NCBI RefSeq assembly: GCF_019744875.1
Contig: NZ_JAIETU010000002.1
Coordinates: 434,001-498,000, forward strand
Direction of reading: 5' to 3'
DNA from: Hyphomicrobium sp.
Lineage (GTDB): Bacteria; Pseudomonadota; Alphaproteobacteria; Rhizobiales; Hyphomicrobiaceae
Length of the DNA: 64,000 bases
Part shown: positions 1-8,369 of the stretch, piece after piece
Position numbering within the stretch: position 1 is the stretch's first letter
Layout of the letters: the number at the start of each line of letters is the position of its first letter
Notes under the pieces: model-generated
The model's input: the letters and a program-made list of their open reading frames with translations, nothing else
Databases searched by the model: none
What the model was told of the DNA's origin: nothing
Position numbers and translations under genes: made by a program

Positions 1-18
1 TCTAAAGCCTGAAACTCG

Positions 19-50
19 GAAGCCGCCCCTCGGGGCGGCTTCTTTGTTTT
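19..50 (+). terminator. Rho-independent terminator of an upstream gene
   Basis: An 11-bp perfect stem (GAAGCCGCCCC pairing with GGGGCGGCTTC, two-base apex) is followed by TTTGTTTT. It lies before the VWA gene and so ends a plus-strand transcript entering from outside the window. In this family the upstream neighbour is often a MoxR-type AAA+ ATPase, but that gene is not visible here. Confidence 0.85.
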
Positions 51-93
51 CTCCGAGGCCCCGCCGTCCTATAGGTGGGCGCAGGAGGCGGCC

Positions 94-1269
94 ATGTTCG
101 CGACGTTTTTCAAGGAGCTGCGGGACGCAAAGATCCCGGTGACGCTCAAAGAGTACCTGACGCTGCTCGAAGCACTGGCGGCGGGCGCCGCTGGGCGGCG
201 CGTCGAGGACTTCTATTATCTTTCGCGCACGGCGTTGGTTAAGGACGAGCGCCATCTCGATCGCTTCGATCGGGTGTTCGGGCACGTCTTCAAAGGCCTC
301 GACCTCATGAGCGAGGCGGAGACGGCCGAAATCCCCGAAGAGTGGCTGCGCGCCGTTTCGTCGCTTTACCTCTCGGACGAAGAGAAGGCCGCGATCAAAG
401 CGCTCGGCGACTGGGACAAGATCATGGAGACGCTCAGGAAGCGTCTTGCCGAGCAGAATGAGCGCCATCAGGGCGGCAACAAGTGGATCGGCACCGGCGG
501 CACGTCACCGTTCGGCGCATACGGCTACAATCCTGCCGGGATCCGCATCGGCCAGCATGAAAGCCGGCACCGGCGGGCCATCAAGGTCTGGGACAAGCGC
601 GAGTTCAAGGATCTCGCCGACGACCTCGAGCTCGGCGTCCGCAACATCAAGGTCGCGCTCCGCCGCTTGCGGCGCTTCGCGCGCGAAGGGGCTGCCGAAG
701 AACTCGATCTCGACCAGACGATCCGGAACACGGCCGGCAAGGGCTATCTCGATCTGGCGCTGCGGCCCGAGCGGCGCAATGCCGTCAAGGTCCTGATGTT
801 CTTCGATGTCGGCGGTTCGATGGACTGGCACATTCGCACGGCGGAAGAGCTGTTCTCGGCGGCGCGCAGCGAGTTCAAGCATCTCGAGTACTACTACTTC
901 CACAACTGCCTCTACGAAAGCGTCTGGCGCGACAACGCGCGGCGCTGGAGCGAGACCACGCCGACCTGGCAGGTGCTCAACACCTATCCTGCCGACTACA
1001 AGATCATCTTCGTCGGCGACGCCTCGATGAGCCCTTACGAGATCACGCACGTCGGGGGCGCGGTCGAGCACATGAACGAGGAATCCGGCGCCACCTGGCT
1101 GCAGCGCGTGAGCGGGATTTACCATCGCGCCGTGTGGCTCAACCCGGTGCCGGAGACTCATTGGGGCTACACGCCCTCGATCGGGCTCGTGCGGCGGCTG
1201 ATGGATGGGCGCATGTTTCCAATGACGCTCACCGGGCTCGACGCCGCCATGCGCGAACTGATGCGCTGA
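94..1269 (+). CDS. VWA domain protein, CoxE-like
   Basis: A 391-residue cytosolic protein with no signal peptide. The C-terminal half is a von Willebrand A fold. A metal-site motif of the form DVGGSMD is at residues 238-244 (D-x-G-x-S rather than the classical D-x-S-x-S), and a second conserved strand, IIFVGDASMS, is near residue 305. The N-terminal 200 residues are helical and charged and match CoxE-like proteins. Members of this family usually act with a MoxR AAA+ ATPase as a metal-dependent chaperone pair that matures a target complex. The ATG is preceded by AGGAGG at 83-88. The terminator at 19-50 means the gene may be transcribed separately from whatever lies upstream. The target complex is unknown. 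Confidence 0.88.
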   Translation: MFATFFKELRDAKIPVTLKEYLTLLEALAAGAAGRRVEDFYYLSRTALVKDERHLDRFDRVFGHVFKGLDLMSEAETAEIPEEWLRAVSSLYLSDEEKAAIKALGDWDKIMETLRKRLAEQNERHQGGNKWIGTGGTSPFGAYGYNPAGIRIGQHESRHRRAIKVWDKREFKDLADDLELGVRNIKVALRRLRRFAREGAAEELDLDQTIRNTAGKGYLDLALRPERRNAVKVLMFFDVGGSMDWHIRTAEELFSAARSEFKHLEYYYFHNCLYESVWRDNARRWSETTPTWQVLNTYPADYKIIFVGDASMSPYEITHVGGAVEHMNEESGATWLQRVSGIYHRAVWLNPVPETHWGYTPSIGLVRRLMDGRMFPMTLTGLDAAMRELMR

Positions 1270-1413
1270 CCTCGCATAACTTCAAGGAGTTACGGGTTGC
1301 ATCGGCGGATGGTGAACAGTGGCCCGCTTTCAACAGCGCACGTGCCTGCTCACATTGACCTCACCTAAAAAAGGGCGCAAATCTGCGTTGATTTTGGGCA
1401 AGGGAGAGCCCCC

Positions 1414-1995
1414 ATGCATCGCTACATCGTGCCTGTTCTTCTCGTCGCCGCGGCCGTCTCCGGCTGCTCGGGTGGGAGCGGCATTTCGACTGCGTCGATT
1501 CTCGGCAATGCGCCCACGCCTCCTGCTGGCCAGGCCGGTGCCGCGACGCCTGTTGCTGCCGTCGTCATTCCCTCGACGCCGACGGATCGCGCATTCCAGG
1601 TCGGAACAGTGAGCGCGCGCGCAGCGAAGTGCGGCTATAACTTCGACGCGAACAAATTGAAGGCGGCCTATCTCGCCAACGAGATGGGACGCGGAACTCC
1701 CAGCGATCAACTCGCGACGGTCGAGAAGATCTACAGCGTCGCCTACGGCGGCGTGACGAAAGCCTCCGCCGAGGATCCGAACTACTGCTCCGATCGCAAG
1801 ACGCAGCAAATAAAAGCTGACCTGACGCGGTTGCTCGCGGGCGACTTCGAGCCACCTGCGAAGACGGCCGTGGCTAAAAAGCAGGGCGACGGCTTCTTCG
1901 GCGACTTCTTCAACGGCGACGACGTGGAAGAATCCGGTCCCAAGTTCGGTTCGGACGACTGGTGGGCCAAGCAGGATGACAAGTCCGGCGGTTAG
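1414..1995 (+). CDS. Putative lipoprotein, unknown function
   Basis: A 193-residue protein with a type II signal peptide: hydrophobic segment 5-15 and a lipobox ending V-S-G-C at residue 18, so it is probably lipid-anchored. A low-complexity Ala/Pro/Thr linker (about 30-55) leads into a small domain with cysteines near residues 71 and 128. The tail is rich in Asp, Gly and Phe. I recognise no named domain. An AAGGGAG ribosome site precedes the ATG. The next gene starts 56 bp downstream on the same strand, so cotranscription is possible. Confidence 0.75.
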   Translation: MHRYIVPVLLVAAAVSGCSGGSGISTASILGNAPTPPAGQAGAATPVAAVVIPSTPTDRAFQVGTVSARAAKCGYNFDANKLKAAYLANEMGRGTPSDQLATVEKIYSVAYGGVTKASAEDPNYCSDRKTQQIKADLTRLLAGDFEPPAKTAVAKKQGDGFFGDFFNGDDVEESGPKFGSDDWWAKQDDKSGG

Positions 1996-2051
1996 ACTCG
2001 CTTTGCGCGTAGCGCCGGGCGGACATCCTTTCACCGCGAGCATCGCCACCT

Positions 2052-2414
2052 GTGAACCAGCTCCTTTGGCTTGAAGCGCTTCTCAAGACGGGCAGCGGCC
2101 TCGCGCTCGTGCTAGTCCCGATTGCGCTCATCCGTGTTCTCGGATTGCCGTCGGCGGGGTCCGGACTGTGGCCGCGTCTGCTCGGCGCGATTCTGATCGG
2201 ATGCGGCGCGGCTGCCTACATTGAGGGCGCGTGGCCCGGATCGCGCGGTCTTGGACTCGCCGGCCTCGTTCTCATCAACTTCATTTTGTCCGGAACGCTC
2301 GCGGCGACTGCGATGCTCGGCGGCGGCGCGCCGACACGGCGCGGCTCGTTTGTGATCTGGACGACCGTCGTCACTCTGTTCGTGCTGGCGCTGGTCGAAA
2401 TCGCGCACGCTTGA
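2052..2414 (+). CDS. Small four-helix membrane protein
   Basis: A 120-residue protein that is almost entirely hydrophobic, with about four predicted transmembrane segments (roughly 10-30, 42-60, 68-90 and 98-118) and short loops. It starts with GTG. No catalytic motif is visible. Small proteins of this layout are common and uncharacterised in alphaproteobacteria. It follows the lipoprotein gene on the same strand. Function is not assigned. Confidence 0.65.
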   Translation: MNQLLWLEALLKTGSGLALVLVPIALIRVLGLPSAGSGLWPRLLGAILIGCGAAAYIEGAWPGSRGLGLAGLVLINFILSGTLAATAMLGGGAPTRRGSFVIWTTVVTLFVLALVEIAHA

Positions 2415-2556
2415 TCCGGGCACGGCCCCGCGTTTCACGGCCTCTCGAAATCCGCTCGCAACACACGGCCGTCTTGCCGAAACATTAGCCTTTTCGTGGC
2501 ACGTTCTACGTAGCTCAGGATGGGTCTCATCCTGGGACACATGTTCATTTTGCGTA

Positions 2557-3819
2557 ATGGATCGCCCCATGTCAGTAGCCGTGCGCACCCTCCCGCGTGA
2601 CCTTCCGCAGGTCGAGGGTCAGGACCGTTCCACGGTCCACCGGTTTCCCTCGCCGGGGCCCGCCCCTCGCCCGGTTCTCGGCCTCGTCCAGACATTCGCG
2701 GACTTCGAGGCGCTCGAAGCCGATTGGACGGCGCTCTTCGAGCGCGCCGGCACGGATCGCCATCTCTTTCAGACGTTCAACTGGCTCTGGCACTGGGCCA
2801 ATCATTTCCTGCGCGTCGGCAGCACCACGCGTCTCGCCATCGTGACGGCGCGCGACGGCGACCGTCTCGTCATGGTCTGGCCGATGGTGGTGGAACGCTC
2901 GGGCCCGGTGACGGAGCTGGCGTGGATGGGCGAGCCCGTCAGCCAGTACGGCGACCTCCTGATCGAAAGCGGCCCGGGTGCGATAGCGCTGATGCGCGAG
3001 GCATGGGCGTTCGTGACGCGCGAAACGGGAGCGGACGTTCTGCGCCTGCGCAAGGTGCGTCAAGATTCTGCGGTTGCCCCGTTCCTTGCCGAGCTCGGCG
3101 CCGATGTGACCAGCGACCTCAAGGCGCCCTACCTCGACCTCGCGAGCGCGCCCTCTTTCGCTGAGTACGAGAAGCGCTATTCGAGCAACGCCAAGCGCAA
3201 CCGCAAGCGTCAACGGCGCAGGCTCGAAGACCGCGGCCCCGTGAGCCTCACGCAGGTCTTCGGTGGCGCCGAGGCTGAGGCGCTCACGGCGCAAGCTTTT
3301 CATTTCAAGAACATCTGGCTTCGTCAGCGGGGCATCGTCTCGCCTGCGCTGGCCGATCCCAGGACGGCAAAGTTCTTTGCCGACGTCACGCGCGCGGATG
3401 TCCGTCCCGCGGGCTGCCATGTGCTGGCGCTCAAGTGCAATGATCAGCCGGTGGCTCTCGAGATCGGCGTCCGGTGTCTCGGGCGCACGGCGATCCACAT
3501 CATCTCGTACGATCCCGACTTCGAGAAAACGGCGGCCGGCGCGCTGCTGATGGAAGACAGCATCCGGCGCGCCTGCGACGACGGTCTCAAGGTGTTCGAT
3601 CTCCTGGCCCCCGGCGACGGCTACAAGCTTGAGTGGGCGGACGACGCCGTCGGCGTGAGGGATTGGGCCAAGCCGGTGACGCTTCTCGGCCGGGCCTACG
3701 TGACGGTCTATCTCGGACTGATCCGCAACGGCACGAAGCGGGCGATCGGCGCACTTCCTCTGGGCGCGCGCCGCGTCGTGACGGATCTGCTCGCGCGCTG
3801 GACGAAACCCAAGGGCTAA
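2557..3819 (+). CDS. GNAT acetyltransferase, CelD/BcsL type
   Basis: A 420-residue soluble protein. The C-terminal half fits the CelD-like GNAT fold (Acetyltransf_6): a basic KRNRKRQRRR-type stretch near residue 210, then strands such as VALEIGVRC and HIISYDPDFEKTAAG around 300-330, and a terminal FDLLAPGDGYKLEW segment near 350. Family members are proposed to acetylate or aminoacylate polysaccharide or cell-envelope precursors, and the substrate here is unknown. No polysaccharide genes lie nearby, so context gives no help. The ATG at 2557 is used. A second in-frame ATG four codons later is an alternative start. Confidence 0.82.
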   Translation: MDRPMSVAVRTLPRDLPQVEGQDRSTVHRFPSPGPAPRPVLGLVQTFADFEALEADWTALFERAGTDRHLFQTFNWLWHWANHFLRVGSTTRLAIVTARDGDRLVMVWPMVVERSGPVTELAWMGEPVSQYGDLLIESGPGAIALMREAWAFVTRETGADVLRLRKVRQDSAVAPFLAELGADVTSDLKAPYLDLASAPSFAEYEKRYSSNAKRNRKRQRRRLEDRGPVSLTQVFGGAEAEALTAQAFHFKNIWLRQRGIVSPALADPRTAKFFADVTRADVRPAGCHVLALKCNDQPVALEIGVRCLGRTAIHIISYDPDFEKTAAGALLMEDSIRRACDDGLKVFDLLAPGDGYKLEWADDAVGVRDWAKPVTLLGRAYVTVYLGLIRNGTKRAIGALPLGARRVVTDLLARWTKPKG

Positions 3820-3832
3820 GTCCGGCCGCTCC

Positions 3833-5530
3833 TCACCCCGTCAAACGCGAGAGCCGCAGCGTCGCCAAACCGAACGAGATCTCGTGGCCGGTATCGCGCA
3901 CGCGCACCGTGCGCTTGCCGATCGGATCTCCGTCGAGGCGCGTGCCGTTCATCGAGCCCATGTCGCGGAGCTGAAGCGTCTCACCCGGGTTGTAGATGAG
4001 CTGCGCATGCAGCGACGAGACGCTGCTGTCGTCGATCACGAAATCGGCGCGCGCTGGATCGCGGCCGATGCTCCAGGTGGCGGGGAGATCTGCCCCGCTG
4101 TCGGCATCGACGAGCGGGCGTGCGGCGAACTGCAAGGCGCGGCCGGACGGGTCGAAGCCGGACAGCATCCATCCGCCGCCGCCGACGCGGCTCGATACGG
4201 GGCGCGCCTGGGGAGCTTCCAGTGCCAGTTTGTATTCCATCGTACCGAAGCGCACGACCGCGCCCGCGGAGGCTACGGTGTCGGTGATGCGCGCGCCGTT
4301 GACGAAGGTGCCGTTCGACGAGTTCAGGTCGACGACGTGGAGGCGCTGCGCCTTGCGGTCGTAAGCGAGGCGCGCATGCACCTTCGAGACCGTATCGCTC
4401 GCCGGCATGTCGGCGGGCACCGTGATGTCGGCGCCGGGCCCGCGCCCAAGCGTGACTTCGCCCGGCGCGTCATCGAAGCGGATCGGCTCGCCGCCCCCCG
4501 CCGGGCGCAGACAGAGCACGCCGCGCGCGCTTGGCTTGGCACGCGGCAGGGCCACGGGTTCCGTCAGTCGCTTGTTGCGCGCCGCGCCCGGTGAAAGGAG
4601 CTTGGCGACGGCATCCGGCAGCGCTGCGAGCGCGACCGGCGAGCCGCGCGTGCGCAGAAACACGACGGCGCCCGCGAGCGCCAGGGTCGTCAACAGGCCG
4701 ACGAGCAGAGGCGTCAGACCGCCGCCGACGCCCGCGCCGCACGGCCGGCTGGTCGAGGCGAAGGAGATCTGGCCCTCGCGCAGAAAGCGCCCAACTTCGT
4801 TGGCGTGGATGGAAAAGAAGAGCCCCTGGGAGTTCAGGCCCTGCAGCGTGTTGACGCCCACAACGAGGCCGCAGGCATCGAACAGCGGGCCGCCGCTGTT
4901 GCCGGGATTGATCGCGGAGTTGTGCTGCACGGTGCGCGCGCTCAAGATCTGCGTTTCGCTAACCTTGAGGTTGGTGAAGGTCATGCGCGAGACGACGCCG
5001 GTGGTCACGGTCGAGTCGAGATCGGTGAGCGGCACGCCGCGCGCATCGGGCCCGGGGACGAGATCCTTGTTGAGGTTGGCGGCGCCGGGGAAGCCGATGG
5101 CCACGACCTCGGCGAGCTTGTCCGGCTCATACTCTCCGAGCTTCAGGGGCGAGCCCGGCAGATCCTCGCGGGCTTCGAGCAAAGCGAGATCCACGTTCGG
5201 GCGGCTGTCGGCGCGCCGCGCTTTGATCAGCTTGGCTTCGCGGCCGTCGCGGAAGGCGATGTAGAATCTCGCACCGCCTTCGACGACGTGGAAATTCGTG
5301 ACGACGTAGCGGCGGCCGGAAATCAGGAAGCCGGACCCGGACGAGACGGAGAACTGGCCTTCCTTGTCGGGAACGAAGGTGTAGATCTTGTAGACGCTGG
5401 GCTCGACGCGGCTGGCGTCGAAGGCGCGCGAAGCGGGCGGGGCGAGGCCGGCCGCGACCAGCGCGCCGAGCATCAGAACGGTGGGCTTCCCAAGGCGCCC
5501 GCCGAACATCCCTCTCTTCTGGAATGGCAT
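3833..5530 (-). CDS. Membrane-spanning trypsin-like protease with two FHA domains
   Basis: A 565-residue protein. A signal or anchor helix at about 15-35 is followed by a trypsin-like (S1C-like) protease domain with His81 (TNFHVVEG), Asp114 (NVDLALLE) and Ser212 (NPGNSGGPLF). A second hydrophobic helix at 272-292 would return the chain to the cytoplasm. Two FHA domains follow: FHA1 (about 355-435) has Arg363, Ser382, His385 and SSNGT at 404-408. FHA2 (about 480-560) has Arg490, the SSLH motif near 505 and SMNGT at 526-530. The predicted topology puts the protease in the periplasm and the phosphothreonine-binding modules inside the cell. It converges tail to tail with the acetyltransferase gene, 13 bp away. 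No Ser/Thr kinase gene is in the window. Domain calls are firm; the biological role is open. Confidence 0.88.
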   Translation of the reverse strand: MPFQKRGMFGGRLGKPTVLMLGALVAAGLAPPASRAFDASRVEPSVYKIYTFVPDKEGQFSVSSGSGFLISGRRYVVTNFHVVEGGARFYIAFRDGREAKLIKARRADSRPNVDLALLEAREDLPGSPLKLGEYEPDKLAEVVAIGFPGAANLNKDLVPGPDARGVPLTDLDSTVTTGVVSRMTFTNLKVSETQILSARTVQHNSAINPGNSGGPLFDACGLVVGVNTLQGLNSQGLFFSIHANEVGRFLREGQISFASTSRPCGAGVGGGLTPLLVGLLTTLALAGAVVFLRTRGSPVALAALPDAVAKLLSPGAARNKRLTEPVALPRAKPSARGVLCLRPAGGGEPIRFDDAPGEVTLGRGPGADITVPADMPASDTVSKVHARLAYDRKAQRLHVVDLNSSNGTFVNGARITDTVASAGAVVRFGTMEYKLALEAPQARPVSSRVGGGGWMLSGFDPSGRALQFAARPLVDADSGADLPATWSIGRDPARADFVIDDSSVSSLHAQLIYNPGETLQLRDMGSMNGTRLDGDPIGKRTVRVRDTGHEISFGLATLRLSRLTG

Positions 5531-5861
5531 TATCGACTCGGCGACAGCGACCCTCTCCGTTCAAGTCGTACCGCAACCGCCCCATGGCATCCAGTCGATA
5601 TTGCGGACATGCCCCCGTGCGCCCGGGCCTTCCGAGCCCCGCTACACCCCTGGCAATGCGCGCGCTAGCCCTTGAAAGATGAAGGACTTGGGGGTCCTTG
5701 TCGGCGCTCGTAACCCTGATCTGCAAGGGCGCAGAATCCCACTCCCGATTTAGGCTCTGTTCGGATAGTCTCTCATCTGTGCAGCGCGTGTCCGGGCGAA
5801 GGCTTTGGGCTTGGCGCCCCTTAGATTTCATTTCGTCCAAATGCGAATTCGGGAGACGGAC
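5531..5861. other. Divergent intergenic region
   Basis: About 330 bp between the starts of the FHA-protease gene (leftward) and an exported-protein gene (rightward). It should hold both promoters. I see no clear -35/-10 pair, no strong hairpin and no convincing small ORF in it. Confidence 0.5.
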
Positions 5862-6629
5862 ATGTTGGCGCGCATTCTCTGCGTTCTACTCGCGGTTTCT
5901 GTGGGCATCACCAGCTTGCCGCCTCCTGCGGATGCGCAGTTCGGCATTCGCCGCGCCTTCAAGAGCGTCGTTCGGGCACCTGCCAGGATCCTCCCGCGGG
6001 CCGGCGTTCTCGCCGTGGCTCCCCTCGTCGTGTTCGGCGGCCGCTTCCGGACCGTGTTTGGAGTTGTGGCTGCCGTCGCCGTCGGCGCGATCATCTTCGA
6101 CCGGCTGTCGAAGCCCGAGCGTCGGGAAGTCGCCCGGCGCGCCAAGGTCGTCGTGGCCAAGGACCCCGAACAGCGCGTGACCGACACCTACACGTCGAAG
6201 GACGGAACCAAGCAGGTCACCATCGTTGCTGAGCCAATGCAGAAGGCCGTCGACCTCAAGAACGATCCGGCGATCATCGTCACGGCCGACAAGGTGGTCG
6301 CGCCGGACGGCAAGGGCGCCCCTGCCGCTCCCGGAACCGCGCTCGCCTCCGATACCTCGAAGACGACCGATGCGCCGACGCCCACCGCGACGCCGCCCGC
6401 AGACGGCAAGGCCGCCACGCCGCCCGCTGACGGTAAGGCGGCCAAGCCGCCGGTCGACGAAGAAATCGTGCGGATCGGCGAAATCCCGCCCGACACGCAG
6501 TGCCGGAAGGTGACGACCGAGCTCGAGATCCGCAAGAAGAAGGGTCAGGAGACGGCCGACGAGAAGAACGCCAACACGGCGATCTTCTGCCAGACCGCGC
6601 CCGGCGAATGGAAACCGGCCGCCGCCTGA
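5862..6629 (+). CDS. Exported protein of unknown function
   Basis: A 255-residue protein with a Sec signal peptide (hydrophobic 4-20, likely cut after ADA near residue 25). A basic segment and a hydrophobic stretch rich in Val and Ala (about 45-75) could be a membrane anchor. The middle is a Pro/Ala/Thr-rich linker with three near-identical copies of PPADGKAA-like sequence. The C-terminal domain has cysteines in TQCRKV and IFCQTAPGEW. The chosen ATG has GGAG about 6-9 bases upstream; in-frame start codons further up would push the signal peptide inward. Function is unknown. Confidence 0.75.
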   Translation: MLARILCVLLAVSVGITSLPPPADAQFGIRRAFKSVVRAPARILPRAGVLAVAPLVVFGGRFRTVFGVVAAVAVGAIIFDRLSKPERREVARRAKVVVAKDPEQRVTDTYTSKDGTKQVTIVAEPMQKAVDLKNDPAIIVTADKVVAPDGKGAPAAPGTALASDTSKTTDAPTPTATPPADGKAATPPADGKAAKPPVDEEIVRIGEIPPDTQCRKVTTELEIRKKKGQETADEKNANTAIFCQTAPGEWKPAAA

Positions 6630-6787
6630 TTTCAATCCGGCCGCATCGTGAGCGCCTTCCCTGTCCAAGCGATGCTGGCGGGCCGCGGGCTGACCTCGGC
6701 CCTCTACCGGCGCACGCGCCATCGGCACATTTCATCGCTGCCCGCGATGGGTTAGTATTGGCGCCAGGATCCTTGCGGGGCACGTTC

Positions 6788-8275
6788 ATGTCGCGACCCA
6801 CGACGCACTTGCTGGCGGCAGCGCTCGGCGGACTTTTCGTGTTTCCCCCTCACCTCGCCGCAGCCGGTCCGCTGGTCGCGAGCGTGCGCGGCGCAGGCCC
6901 GCTGGCTGCTCTCCCTCGGACGGCAAACGGCAGCGTCGTGCTCGCGGGCGCCGATGACCGGGACATCATCCGCCTGTTGCCGCCTCCGGGCGGGGCGGGC
7001 AATGGCGGGGCGGGCGTGGCGCCTCCATCCGGCGCCGACATTCCGTTTCCGCCCTCCGGGGGTGGTGCGGTGCCGGGAGGCGCGCTGCGCCTCAACGGTA
7101 AATCGATCAAGCTTCCAATCAGCTTCCTGGCCGCGCCGGGCAATCCCGCAGCCTCCTACATCGGCATCCGCCTCGACGGCGTGAGCGACGGGGCGACGGC
7201 ATCTGCCCTCGGGCTCAGCAGTGACAGCGGCGTGTTCGTCGTCGATACGACACCGGGCGCGCCCGCGGCCCAGGCCGGGCTGCGCTTCGGCGATTTCGTG
7301 CTCGCGCTCGACGACAAGCCGATCTCGCAGACCTCGGAGCTCGTCGAGGCGATCAAGGGCCGCTCGCCCGGATCGCAGGGCACGCTTTCGGTCTGGCGGG
7401 TCGGCGACGACGGCACGGGCTATCTTCAGGAGCTGCGCCAGGTCGCCGACCGCGGCAGCACGCCCGCGATGATGTTCCTCGCCCGCCTCTACACCAACGG
7501 CACCGGCGTCAATCGCGACGCAACGGAGGCATCGAACTGGTACAAGAAGGCGGCGCTCGCGGGCAGCACGAACGGCATGCTGCTCTATGGCGATGCGCTC
7601 GCGACCGGCAGCGGCACGGCAAAGGACGTCACCGAGGGCCATCGCTGGATCAAAAAGGCGTCGGATGCGGGGAACGTCGCCGCGCTGTTCCGGCTCGGGC
7701 GCATGTACCGCGACGGCGAAGGTCTGACGCGCGATCCGCTCGAAGCGGTCAACCTGTTCAAGAAGGCGGCCGAGACGAACTACACCCCGGCGATGGTGGC
7801 CGTGGGGCTGATGTTCGAGGGCGGAGGTGGTCTCGAAGCCGACAACCTCCAGGCCGTGCAGTGGTACAAGAAGGCGGCCGATCTCGGCGATGCGGAAGGC
7901 ATGGCGGCGCTCGGGACGATGTACTCGACGGGGCGCGGCGTCGAGAAGAACTACGCCACGTCGGCCACCTGGTACATCGAGGCGGCAAAGCGCGGGCAGT
8001 TGCTCGCGATCCACAATCTCGCCTACCAGTACGACAAGGGGCTCGGCGTCGAGCGCGATCCGAACGCGGCGTCCGGCTACATCTACCACGCGCTCGAGCA
8101 GCGCTATGCGTTCAGCTATCAGCAGATGATGCAGAACAGCCGGGCCTGGAGCCGGGAATTCCGCAAGTCGCTGCAGCAGCGGCTGGTCAACGGCGGCCTA
8201 TACAGCGGCACGGTGGACGGCAGCTTCGGGCGGACCACCCTCGACGCCATCAGCGCGCTGGCGCAGGTGAAATAG
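6788..8275 (+). CDS. PDZ and Sel1-repeat exported protein
   Basis: A 495-residue protein with a signal peptide (about 1-25). After a Gly/Pro-rich linker it has a PDZ domain (about 120-220; YIGIRLDGV and QAGLRFGDFVLALDD). About six Sel1-type repeats follow (roughly 225-430), with repeated WYKKAA, GRMYRDGEG and NLAYQYDKG units. A short tail (VDGSFGRTTLDAI) resembles a peptidoglycan-binding domain. PDZ domains bind peptide C-termini and Sel1 repeats serve as scaffolds, so this looks like a periplasmic adaptor; the partner is unknown. The open frame extends upstream, but the ATG at 6788 is the one followed directly by a signal peptide. It may be cotranscribed with the preceding gene. Confidence 0.82.
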   Translation: MSRPTTHLLAAALGGLFVFPPHLAAAGPLVASVRGAGPLAALPRTANGSVVLAGADDRDIIRLLPPPGGAGNGGAGVAPPSGADIPFPPSGGGAVPGGALRLNGKSIKLPISFLAAPGNPAASYIGIRLDGVSDGATASALGLSSDSGVFVVDTTPGAPAAQAGLRFGDFVLALDDKPISQTSELVEAIKGRSPGSQGTLSVWRVGDDGTGYLQELRQVADRGSTPAMMFLARLYTNGTGVNRDATEASNWYKKAALAGSTNGMLLYGDALATGSGTAKDVTEGHRWIKKASDAGNVAALFRLGRMYRDGEGLTRDPLEAVNLFKKAAETNYTPAMVAVGLMFEGGGGLEADNLQAVQWYKKAADLGDAEGMAALGTMYSTGRGVEKNYATSATWYIEAAKRGQLLAIHNLAYQYDKGLGVERDPNAASGYIYHALEQRYAFSYQQMMQNSRAWSREFRKSLQQRLVNGGLYSGTVDGSFGRTTLDAISALAQVK

Positions 8276-8369
8276 CCGCGGGCCGCAAATCCTGGCCATC
8301 GTGCCCGAGGGCTGCTAGACGGCGGCATCGGCCCGGCTCGGCCTGGTCCTCCTTTCACAGCGGACTTTC

